Assembly (NCBI GenBank): GCA_900754775.1
Contig: CAAEDZ010000318.1
Span: 1 to 6,710 of the forward strand
DNA length: 6,710 bases
Direction of reading: 5' to 3'
Source: Clostridia bacterium
Lineage (GTDB): Bacteria; Bacillota_A; Clostridia; Christensenellales; Aristaeellaceae
Shown here in pieces: positions 1 to 5,102 of this stretch. A program made the translations under genes and the position numbers. Under the pieces are notes generated by a model, which made no database searches, was not told the DNA's origin, and saw nothing but the letters and a program-made list of their open reading frames with translations. How positions within the stretch are numbered: position 1 is the stretch's first letter; the number at the start of each line of letters is the position of its first letter.

Positions 1-1144
1 ACTCGCGGACTTTATCGGACTGGATGAAGCCGCCCTTCTGGAACTCGGGCTGCCAGTAGCGCTGGAGCACCATGTTGTTCTCGAGGCTGTAATCCAGCAC
101 CAGACCGTGCTTGTGGCGGTCTTCGGGGATGTGGCTCATGCCGTCCACCGAGCGCTCGCGGATGGAGGCGTGGGAGATGTCCTTCCCGTTGAGCGTGATC
201 CTGCCGCCGCTCATCTTCTCAAGGCCGGTGAGCGCGGAGACGAATTCCGTCTGCCCGTTGCCCTCGATGCCCGCCAGACAGACGATCTCGCCGGCGCGCA
301 CTTCAAAGGAGACGTCGGAAACGGCGTTGTTTTTGTGGATGCGCGAGGGCACGGTGACGCCCTCCACGCGCAATACCGTCCCGCCGGGCTTGGAGGGGGC
401 CTTTTCCACCTTGAACTCCACGTCGCGCCCCACCATCATGCGGGAAAGTTCCTCCTTGGTGGTGGAGGCGATGTCCACCGTGCCCACGCAGCGGCCCTTG
501 CGCAGCACCGTGCAGCGGTCGGCCACGGCCATGATCTCGTTGAGCTTGTGGGTGATAAAGAGGATGGACTTGCCTTCGGCGGCGAACGAGCGCATAATCT
601 CCATCAGCTCGTCGATCTCCTGCGGGGTGAGCACCGCCGTCGGCTCGTCAAGGATGAGGATCTCGTTGTCGCGGTAGAGCATCTTGAGGATCTCCACGCG
701 CTGCTGCATGCCCACGGATATATCTTCGATCAGCGCGTCAGGATCGACGCGCATGCCGTATTTCTCGCTCAATGCCAGAACTTTTTTGCGCGCGGCGTCC
801 TTTTTGAGAAATCCCAGATGGGTGTCCTCCGCGCCCAGGATGATGTTGTCCAGTACCGAAAAGACTTCGACCAGCTTGAAGTGCTGATGCACCATGCCGA
901 TGCCCAGCGCCGTGGCGTCGTTGGGGTCGTGTATTTTGACTTCCTGCCCGTTTTTGCGGATGGTGCCGCTCTCGGGCTGGTAAAGGCCGAAAAGGACGCT
1001 CATCAGCGTCGATTTGCCCGCGCCGTTCTCGCCCAGCAGGGCGTGGATCTCGCCCTTTTTGAGCTTGAGGGTCACGTTGTCGTTGGCCTTGATCCCGGGA
1101 AATTCCTTGGTGATGCCCAGCATCTCGATCACATAATCGCTCAT
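1..1144 (-). CDS. Partial: BMP-associated (nucleoside/sugar-type) ABC transporter ATP-binding protein, two cassettes
   Basis: This is the ATPase of an ABC importer that energises uptake of the ligand held by the BMP-family protein encoded just upstream. Related systems (B. subtilis NupNOPQ, PnrA-type) carry nucleosides. Reading from the ATG at 1144, 381 codons are visible before the left edge; the family is usually about 500 residues, so the C-terminus is missing. Cassette 1 has Walker A GENGAGKST (38-46), the IGMVHQHF Q-loop region (82-89), signature VGMQQR (144-149), Walker B ILILDEPT (162-169) and the H-loop histidine in THKL (H199). Cassette 2 starts near 282 with the degenerate loop AGIEGNGQTE, where Q298 replaces the Walker lysine. 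The family-typical HIPEDRHKHGLVLDYS segment follows near 339-354. The degenerate second cassette is normal for the RbsA/YufO-like group. AAAGGGG (1152-1158) is the ribosome binding site, 7 bases before the ATG. Permease genes are expected downstream, outside the window. Family assignment is firm; the substrate is inferred. Confidence 0.95.
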   Translation of the reverse strand, partial: MSDYVIEMLGITKEFPGIKANDNVTLKLKKGEIHALLGENGAGKSTLMSVLFGLYQPESGTIRKNGQEVKIHDPNDATALGIGMVHQHFKLVEVFSVLDNIILGAEDTHLGFLKKDAARKKVLALSEKYGMRVDPDALIEDISVGMQQRVEILKMLYRDNEILILDEPTAVLTPQEIDELMEIMRSFAAEGKSILFITHKLNEIMAVADRCTVLRKGRCVGTVDIASTTKEELSRMMVGRDVEFKVEKAPSKPGGTVLRVEGVTVPSRIHKNNAVSDVSFEVRAGEIVCLAGIEGNGQTEFVSALTGLEKMSGGRITLNGKDISHASIRERSVDGMSHIPEDRHKHGLVLDYSLENNMVLQRYWQPEFQKGGFIQSDKVRE

Positions 1145-1175
1145 CCAATTTCCCCTTTATACCGATATACTCATA

Positions 1176-1203
1176 GGGGGCTGTCTCCAAAGAGGCAGCC
1201 CCC
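1176..1203 (-). terminator. Intercistronic hairpin between BMP gene and ATPase gene (attenuator or mRNA-processing signal)
   Basis: On the minus strand an 8-bp stem (GGGGGCTG pairing with CAGCCCCC) extends through one A/C mismatch and three more pairs (CTC with GAG) to a TTTG loop. It lies 15 bases after the BMP stop codon and 31 bases before the ATPase start. No T-run follows on the minus strand (TATGAGTATATCGG), so it is not a classic full terminator. Such hairpins commonly protect the 3' end of a binding-protein transcript, or partly terminate, so that binding protein exceeds ATPase. The structure is seen directly; the role is inferred. Confidence 0.6.
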
Positions 1204-1218
1204 ACAGACGAAATGGGA

Positions 1219-2271
1219 TTACTCCTGAACGTCCACGGTGACGGCGGTGGTCGCCGGCAACTCGTCGATGCTGTTGCTGATGGTGATCTCGCCGGACTTC
1301 ACCTGCTCGTAGATGGCGTTGTACTCATCCACGGTGAAGGTATTGAAGCGCCAGGAGGTCTCCGCGGTGGGCAGACCCACGCAGTTGTCGGCAGCGCCCA
1401 GGTTCTGGGTCACGCCAGCCATGTCTTCCGGCCACTCGCCGCCGTTGTCATACAGGCGGGTGAGGGCGAGGATGACGGAGTTGGGCAGGTCCTTCATCGC
1501 GGAGGTGATGATGGTCTCGGAAACGTGCGCCTGGTCGGAGTCCACGCCCACGACCTTGCCGTTGCCTTCCTCAGCCGCCGCCACGACGGAGTTGTAGATG
1601 CCGCCGCCGCAGGAGAAGATGACCTCGGTGCCCTCGGTGTACCAGCTGGCGGCCTTGTTCTTGATGTCGTCGCTGGGGTTGAAGGAGTAGCTGTACCAGT
1701 ACTTCATCTCCACCTCGACGCCCATTTCCTGCGCGGCGTACTCAGCGCCCTGAATGAAGCCATAGCCGAAGCGGATGACCGCCGGCACGTCCATGCCGCC
1801 GATGTAGCCCAGCTTGGTGTAGCCGTCCTTGACCACGGCGTAGCCCGCGAGGAAGCCGGCCTGCTCCTCCTGATAGAGGATGGAAACGGTGTTGGCGGTG
1901 TTGCCGCCCTCAGGCTCGGTGTCCAGCACGATGAAGTCCACGTCCGGGTAGGTGGTCTGCGCCTCGCCAGCCGACGCGGCGAACAGGTAGCCGGGCAGGA
2001 TGACGACCTTGGCGCCGTTGCTCACGGCGTTGTGGATCTGCTCGAGGCGGGCCTCGTCAGAGTCCTCGCTGGGGCGGTAGTAGGCGTAGGTCAGGCCGTT
2101 TTCCTCGGCGTAGGCCACCATGCCCTCATAGGAACTCTGGTTGAAGGACTGGTCGTCGATGTTGCCCACGTCGGTGACCAGGGCCAGCTCGTAGCCGTCC
2201 CCCTCCGCCAGCGCGGCAACGCCCATCAGCATCATTGCCAGAACCAGAAGAGCAGCAAGCAGTTTCTTCAT
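1219..2271 (-). CDS. BMP family (PnrA/Med-like) ABC transporter substrate-binding protein
   Basis: This is an extracytoplasmic ligand-binding protein of 350 residues, the usual length for the BMP/PnrA family, whose characterised members bind purine nucleosides. Residues 1-22 form a signal peptide (MKKLL, a hydrophobic stretch, then ALA before E23). Family motifs follow: LVTDVGNIDDQSFNQSSYEG (31-50), VVILPGYLFA, FIVLDTEP, GYIGGMDVPAVIRFGYGF, EVIFSCGGGIYNSVV and VVGVDSDQ. The start is supported by AGGAGGA (2281-2287) nine bases before the ATG. The matching ATPase gene lies downstream, separated by a hairpin. The signal peptide has no lipobox cysteine, which is unusual for a binding protein of a Gram-positive organism; cleavage by signal peptidase I is predicted at ALA/EG. 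Family call is firm; nucleoside specificity is inferred from relatives. Confidence 0.95.
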   Translation of the reverse strand: MKKLLAALLVLAMMLMGVAALAEGDGYELALVTDVGNIDDQSFNQSSYEGMVAYAEENGLTYAYYRPSEDSDEARLEQIHNAVSNGAKVVILPGYLFAASAGEAQTTYPDVDFIVLDTEPEGGNTANTVSILYQEEQAGFLAGYAVVKDGYTKLGYIGGMDVPAVIRFGYGFIQGAEYAAQEMGVEVEMKYWYSYSFNPSDDIKNKAASWYTEGTEVIFSCGGGIYNSVVAAAEEGNGKVVGVDSDQAHVSETIITSAMKDLPNSVILALTRLYDNGGEWPEDMAGVTQNLGAADNCVGLPTAETSWRFNTFTVDEYNAIYEQVKSGEITISNSIDELPATTAVTVDVQE

Positions 2272-2301
2272 ACGGGATTATCCTCCTTTTTTCATTGTGG
2301 A

Positions 2302-2314
2302 CGGCGCAACGCCG
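2302..2314 (-). other. Small 5'-UTR stem-loop of the BMP transcript
   Basis: CGGCG-TTG-CGCCG on the minus strand forms a 5-bp GC-only stem with a 3-base loop. If transcription starts about 7 bases after the TATAAT box (near 2319), this stem sits almost at the mRNA 5' end. It is well clear of the ribosome binding site at 2281-2287. Terminal stems of this type can stabilise transcripts. It could also be a chance GC palindrome. Confidence 0.35.
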
Positions 2315-2325
2315 CACACACCTAT

Positions 2326-2354
2326 ATTATAACAGAAAAATTACCCCTTGTATA
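2326..2354 (-). promoter_or_regulatory. Sigma-A-type promoter of the BMP transport operon
   Basis: On the minus strand TATACA (2349-2354, 4/6 match to TTGACA) is separated by 17 bases from a perfect TATAAT (2326-2331). It lies 54 bases upstream of the BMP start codon. The predicted leader is about 48 bases, too short for a typical purine riboswitch. Confidence 0.75.
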
Positions 2355-2369
2355 GCTGTAAAGGTGGGT
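2343..2369. repeat. Imperfect inverted repeat between divergent promoters, candidate operator
   Basis: ACCCCTT (2343-2349) and AAGGTGGGT (2361-2369) are inverted relative to each other, with two bases missing from the left arm, around an 11-base AT-rich centre. The element spans the space between the -35 boxes of the BMP promoter and the mscL promoter. That is a plausible site for a regulator. No regulator gene is in the window and chance occurrence is quite possible. Confidence 0.25.
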
Positions 2370-2398
2370 TTGCGTCAAAAAATACGCTAAACTATGAT
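2370..2398 (+). promoter_or_regulatory. Possible mscL promoter
   Basis: TTGCGT (2370-2375, 3/6 match to the -35 consensus) precedes TATGAT (2393-2398, 5/6 match to the -10 consensus) with a 17-base spacer. A transcript starting near 2405 would have a leader of about 22 bases that keeps the ribosome binding site at 2411-2416. The in-frame ATG at 2394 falls inside the -10 box, which argues against it as a start. Confidence 0.5.
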
Positions 2399-2410
2399 CG
2401 ACAACAGAAG

Positions 2411-2416
2411 AAAGGA
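2411..2416 (+). promoter_or_regulatory. Ribosome binding site that fixes the mscL start
   Basis: AAAGGA lies 10 bases before the ATG at 2427. The earlier in-frame ATG at 2394 has no Shine-Dalgarno sequence. Starting at 2427 also gives the usual short MscL N-terminus (MKLWKEFKEF). Confidence 0.7.
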
Positions 2417-2426
2417 CACAGCACAC

Positions 2427-2849
2427 ATGAAACTCTGGAAGGAATTCAAGGAGTTCGCCTTCAAGGGCAACGTCATCGACCTCGCCGTTGGTGTTATCAT
2501 TGGTAGCGCCTTCACCGCCATCGTCAATTCGGTGGTCAACGACCTGTTCACGCCGTTGCTCTCGCTCATCACCGGCCGCGTCGATTTCTCCACGCTGGCC
2601 ATCACCCTCGGCGCCGGTGAGAACGCCGCCAAGATCGCCTACGGCTCGTTTTTGCAGGCAGTGTTCAATTTCCTGATGGTCGCCATCTGCATCTTCGCCT
2701 TTGTCAAGGCCATCAACAAGCTTTACCGCAAGGGCGAGGCGGAGAAGGAAGCCAAGCCCGCCCCGCGCCTCTGCCCCTACTGCTTCGGTGAGATCAACGA
2801 CAAGGCCACCCGCTGCCCGCACTGCACCAGCGAGCTGCCGAAGGGATAA
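2427..2849 (+). CDS. mscL: Large-conductance mechanosensitive channel MscL with C-terminal zinc ribbon
   Basis: MscL is a homopentameric inner-membrane channel that opens under high membrane tension and releases solutes during osmotic downshock. This copy has 140 residues. The amphipathic N-terminus (MKLWKEFKEFAFKGNVIDLA, 1-20) runs into the first membrane helix with the family motif AVGVIIGSAFTAIVNSVVNDL (20-40). A periplasmic loop follows at about 45-72. The second helix is at about 73-97 (FLQAVFNFLMVAICIFAFVKAINK region). After a charged linker (KGEAEKEAKP), the usual C-terminal helical bundle is replaced by CPYC-x10-CPHC (C116, C119, C130, C133), a small zinc-ribbon-like knuckle. I recall similar tails on some Firmicutes MscL proteins. 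The gene is a single-gene unit, divergent from the BMP operon and convergent with the suf operon. The channel call is firm; metal binding is inferred from the cysteine spacing. Confidence 0.97.
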   Translation: MKLWKEFKEFAFKGNVIDLAVGVIIGSAFTAIVNSVVNDLFTPLLSLITGRVDFSTLAITLGAGENAAKIAYGSFLQAVFNFLMVAICIFAFVKAINKLYRKGEAEKEAKPAPRLCPYCFGEINDKATRCPHCTSELPKG

Positions 2850-2895
2850 AACAGAAAGCGTCCCGACCGCAAACATGGCCGGGACGCAGTTTTTT
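2848..2895. terminator. Bidirectional intrinsic terminator shared by mscL and the suf operon
   Basis: An 8-bp stem (GCGTCCCG at 2858-2865 with CGGGACGC at 2880-2887) continues after one mismatch with CC/GG. Six T's (2890-2895) follow on the plus strand. On the minus strand the same hairpin is followed by a T-rich tract (TTTCTGTTTT), so it can end transcription from both sides. The plus-strand T-run overlaps the TAA stop (2894-2896) of the minus-strand DUF3783 gene. Confidence 0.9.
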
Positions 2896-3295
2896 ATGCC
2901 TTTTCCTCCGCCTGCGCGTGTACGCTCGCCGCGCCGTGGGAGATGGCCTCGCGCTCTTTGCACAATTCCGCATGCAGCGCGCGCGAATCCCACTGGGCGT
3001 TGGTGGGCGTGAGCATGGCCTTCAGCCCGCCGGGGCGCACGCCCGCGCGCCGCAGCCCCTGCAAAAACGCCTGCACAAGCGCCGGGGGAAAGTGGGCCAT
3101 GACGAGCATCTCCTCGTCGAAGGTCTCGCCCTCCCAGTCGCCCTCCGGGCCATGCTCGACAAGCTCGGCAAGCGTACGGGCATATTCGCGCCTTTCCACG
3201 TCGCGCAGGCGCACGCGGAAGCGCATCGCCACCATGCGCATCTTCGCGGCGCGCTCGCCGCGCAGGTTGTAGGTGAGCAGTACGGGCTGCTTCAC
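2894..3295 (-). CDS. DUF3783 domain protein, third gene of the suf operon
   Basis: This is a small soluble protein of 133 residues with no signal peptide or membrane segment. It matches my recollection of DUF3783: an N-terminal LLTYNL strand (6-11), then a charged helical middle, then EEMLVMAHFPPALVQAFLQG (61-80), then GLKAMLTPTNAQWDSRALHAEL (90-111), where the KAxLTxTNxxW core is characteristic. The function of the family is unknown to me. A GTG start at 3295 is chosen over the upstream in-frame ATG at 3331, which would overlap sufB and lacks a good ribosome binding site. AAGGAGG lies 7 bases before the GTG. The gene follows the sufB stop by 16 bases and ends in the shared terminator, so it is co-transcribed with sufCB. 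It has only one cysteine (C112), so a role as a cysteine-rich Fe-S scaffold is unlikely. Confidence 0.85.
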   Translation of the reverse strand: MKQPVLLTYNLRGERAAKMRMVAMRFRVRLRDVERREYARTLAELVEHGPEGDWEGETFDEEMLVMAHFPPALVQAFLQGLRRAGVRPGGLKAMLTPTNAQWDSRALHAELCKEREAISHGAASVHAQAEEKA

Positions 3296-3302
3296 GGCGT
3301 TT

Positions 3303-3309
3303 CCTCCTT
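3303..3309 (-). promoter_or_regulatory. Ribosome binding site that fixes the GTG start of the DUF3783 gene
   Basis: AAGGAGG on the minus strand lies two bases after the sufB TGA stop (3312-3314) and 7 bases before the GTG at 3295. This is an optimal site, and it places termination of sufB right next to initiation of the next gene. Confidence 0.85.
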
Positions 3310-3311
3310 TT

Positions 3312-4229
3312 TCAGCGCAGGAAGCCCTCAATGATCCTGGCCTCGGCCTCCTGCTCGGTCAGGCCCAGCGTCTGCAATTTGAGGATCTGTTCTCCGGCGA
3401 TCTTGCCGATGGCGGCCTCGTGGATGAGGGCGGCGTCGCCGTCGTTGGCGGACAGTTCCGGGGCCGCGTCCACCGCGCCGTGGTCAGCGATGATGGCGTC
3501 GCACTCCGAATGCCCCGTGCAGGGGGCGTTGCCGATGAGCACCGAGCGGTAGGACTGGCGGGAGTTGCCCCGCGCCACGGAGCGGGAGATGAGGTCCGTG
3601 CCGGAACCCGCGCCGTTCATGCGCACCTCGAACTCGGTGTGCGCCCGTTGCTCGCCCTCGGTGAGGATGCGCTCGTGGATGTGCAGCTTCGCGCCCGCGG
3701 CCAACGTGGCGCTGGTCTTGCGCACAGATCTGTCCACGCCGCCGATCTGCGAGGTGTCCATGGTCATCACCGCGTCTTCTTCAAGAAACATCTCCGTCAC
3801 CGGGTCGATGCTGCGCACGCCCTCGCCCTTGCCGGTGCCCACGTGCTTTTCAAGGTAGGTGACGCGCGCGCCCTTTTCGAGGAAGAAGCGGTGGATGCCG
3901 TTGTGGCGTGCCTGTTCTCCGCTGTCGGTGTGTACGCCGCAGCCGGCGACGATGGTCACGTCCGCGCCCTCGCCGACAAAAAAGTCGTTGTAGACCAGAT
4001 CGTCCACGCCGCCGTGGGTGACGCAGGCGGGGATGGACACCGTCTCGCCCTTCGTGCCCGGGCGGATGCGGATGTCCAGCCCCGGCTTGTCGGTCTTGCT
4101 CTCGATGCGGATATTTTTGGTGGACTGCCTCCCGGCGCACTCGCCGTTTTCGCGGATGTTGAATGCGCCGGTGAACTTGCCGCTCCAGTCCGACACGGCC
4201 CGGAGCAGGCCGTCGAGTATGCTGTTCAT
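3312..4229 (-). CDS. sufB: SufB/SufD-family Fe-S cluster assembly protein, single-subunit minimal form (SmsB-like)
   Basis: This is the scaffold partner of SufC for building iron-sulfur clusters in the cytoplasm. It has 305 residues, far shorter than E. coli SufB (about 495), and lacks a long N-terminal domain. The core beta-helix carries DDLVYNDFFVGEGADVTIVA (76-95), GCGVH (96-100), HNGIHRFFLEKGA (109-121) and YLEKHVGTGKGEG (125-137), motifs I associate with the short clostridial/archaeal form. By motif alignment from memory to E. coli SufB, C243 in ECDAII matches Cys405 and E271 in HEAAIGKI matches Glu434. H270 takes the position of the SufD histidine (His360), so one polypeptide could supply all three residues as a homodimer. 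The ATG overlaps the sufC stop (ATGA) and AAGGAGG lies 7 bases upstream, within sufC. No separate sufD, sufS or sufU is in the operon. Confidence 0.93.
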   Translation of the reverse strand: MNSILDGLLRAVSDWSGKFTGAFNIRENGECAGRQSTKNIRIESKTDKPGLDIRIRPGTKGETVSIPACVTHGGVDDLVYNDFFVGEGADVTIVAGCGVHTDSGEQARHNGIHRFFLEKGARVTYLEKHVGTGKGEGVRSIDPVTEMFLEEDAVMTMDTSQIGGVDRSVRKTSATLAAGAKLHIHERILTEGEQRAHTEFEVRMNGAGSGTDLISRSVARGNSRQSYRSVLIGNAPCTGHSECDAIIADHGAVDAAPELSANDGDAALIHEAAIGKIAGEQILKLQTLGLTEQEAEARIIEGFLR

Positions 4230-4951
4230 GCGAACGCCTCCTTCTGGCGGCAGCAGGCTGCCATGCCCGCGCCGCGCATCAGCTCCGGCAATATCTCCTC
4301 CGCCTTGCCCTGATGGGTCAGCTCTCCGCCAGAGATGACGGCGATCTCGTCGGCGATCTGCAAAATGCGTTCCTGATGGGAGATGATGACCATGGAGCCG
4401 TGCAGCGTGCTGCGCAGGCTCTGGAACACGGTGATGAGGTTGTTGAAGCTCCACAGGTCGATGCCGGCCTCCGGCTCGTCGAAGATGGACAGCCGCGAGT
4501 GGCGCAAAAGCACGGTGGCGATCTCTATGCGCTTGATCTCGCCGCCGGAGAGGGTGGCGTTGACCTCGCGGTCGATGTACTCGCGTGCGCACAGGCCCAC
4601 CTGACTGAGTACGTCGCAGAGTTTGGGCTCGGAGAGCTTCTCGCCCGCGGCCAGTTCCAAAAGCTGGCGCACCACCAGCCCCTTGAAGCGCACCGGCTGC
4701 TGGAAGGCGTAGCTGACGCCGCGTTTGGCGCGCTCGGTGACGTTCAGATCGGTGATGTCCTCGCCGTCGAGCAGTATGCGCCCGCTCTCGGGCTTTTCCA
4801 GACCGGCGATGACCTTGGCCAGCGTGGTCTTGCCGCCGCCGTTGGGGCCGGTGATGACCATCAGCGTGTCGTCCGGCACGGTCAGGCTCACGCCCTTCAA
4901 AATGCGCTCCCCGTCCGGGGCGCTCCACGCAATATCTTGCAGTTGCAGCAT
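4226..4951 (-). CDS. sufC: SufC-family Fe-S cluster assembly ATPase (SmsC-like)
   Basis: This is a cytoplasmic ABC-type ATPase that binds SufB/SufD-type scaffolds and drives the conformational change needed for Fe-S cluster assembly. It is not a transporter. The protein has 241 residues, close to the usual 245-260. Visible motifs are Walker A GPNGGGKTT (35-43), Q-loop YAFQQPVRFKG (81-91), signature LSGGE (134-138), Walker B LSIFDEPEAGID (154-165) with catalytic E159, and H-loop H192. The DEPEAGID form is typical of SufC. I chose the ATG at 4951 with GAGG six bases upstream; it gives the SufC-like N-terminus MLQLQDIAW. A GTG at 4963 is in frame but sits one base after AAAGGA, too close to use it. 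It is the first gene of the operon, with a strong promoter, and is coupled to sufB by a 4-base ATGA overlap. Confidence 0.95.
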   Translation of the reverse strand: MLQLQDIAWSAPDGERILKGVSLTVPDDTLMVITGPNGGGKTTLAKVIAGLEKPESGRILLDGEDITDLNVTERAKRGVSYAFQQPVRFKGLVVRQLLELAAGEKLSEPKLCDVLSQVGLCAREYIDREVNATLSGGEIKRIEIATVLLRHSRLSIFDEPEAGIDLWSFNNLITVFQSLRSTLHGSMVIISHQERILQIADEIAVISGGELTHQGKAEEILPELMRGAGMAACCRQKEAFA

Positions 4952-5002
4952 CTTTTGCCTCACGTCCTTTGCTGTGCGAGAGCCGCTGTGCAGCCCATTT
5001 CT

Positions 5003-5030
5003 ATTATACGTCGAAACGGCGGTCTGTCAA
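5003..5030 (-). promoter_or_regulatory. sufC: Consensus sigma-A promoter of the sufC-sufB-DUF3783 operon
   Basis: On the minus strand a perfect TTGACA (5025-5030) is separated by 16 bases from a perfect TATAAT (5003-5008). Predicted start is near 4996, giving a leader of about 45 bases before the sufC ATG. Both hexamers match consensus fully, suggesting strong basal expression. I see no clear palindromic operator of the Rrf2/IscR kind overlapping it. Confidence 0.88.
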
Positions 5031-5077
5031 ACGAAATTTTCGCCCGGCTCCTGCTTATAGATAAACACATTTCGCCT

Positions 5078-5096
5078 CCGCGCAACAGATGCGCAG
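5078..5096 (-). terminator. Weak hairpin downstream of the uvrA-like gene
   Basis: CTGCGC and GCGCGG on the minus strand form a 6-bp stem with one T-G wobble and a 7-base loop, a few bases after the uvrA-like stop codon. No clear T-run follows (GAGGCGAAATGTGTTTATC). Termination is therefore uncertain, and some read-through into the suf operon is possible. Confidence 0.3.
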
Positions 5097-5102
5097 GCCG
5101 CT

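Noticed and set aside
107..1228. Long plus-strand open frame of 373 codons opposite the ABC ATPase gene
   Set aside because: It is antisense to a clearly conserved ATPase. Its product is a low-complexity mix of H, A, G, V and D, as expected when a GC-rich third position is read on the other strand. It shows no recognisable motif.
2272..2319. Purine riboswitch in the leader of the BMP operon
   Set aside because: The predicted leader is about 48 bases with only a 5-bp stem, too small for a known purine or similar riboswitch aptamer.
1213..2355. Long plus-strand open frame of 380 codons opposite the BMP gene
   Set aside because: It mirrors the BMP gene and has the same skewed composition. It runs into the BMP promoter region and has no family motifs.
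2394..2426. Earlier ATG start for mscL, adding 11 residues
   Set aside because: It has no ribosome binding site, overlaps the predicted -10 box, and gives a non-family N-terminal extension. The ATG at 2427 has AAAGGA upstream.
3296..3331. ATG start at 3331 for the DUF3783 gene
   Set aside because: It would overlap the end of sufB and encode a non-family leader. The GTG at 3295 has a perfect AAGGAGG seven bases upstream.
3273..4313. Plus-strand open frame of 346 codons opposite sufB
   Set aside because: It is the antisense of a conserved gene, with alanine/valine/histidine-rich composition and no domain. The GC-bias explanation suffices.
4952..4963. GTG start for sufC at 4963
   Set aside because: AAAGGA lies only one base before it. 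The ATG at 4951 has GAGG at a workable distance and aligns with the usual SufC N-terminus.
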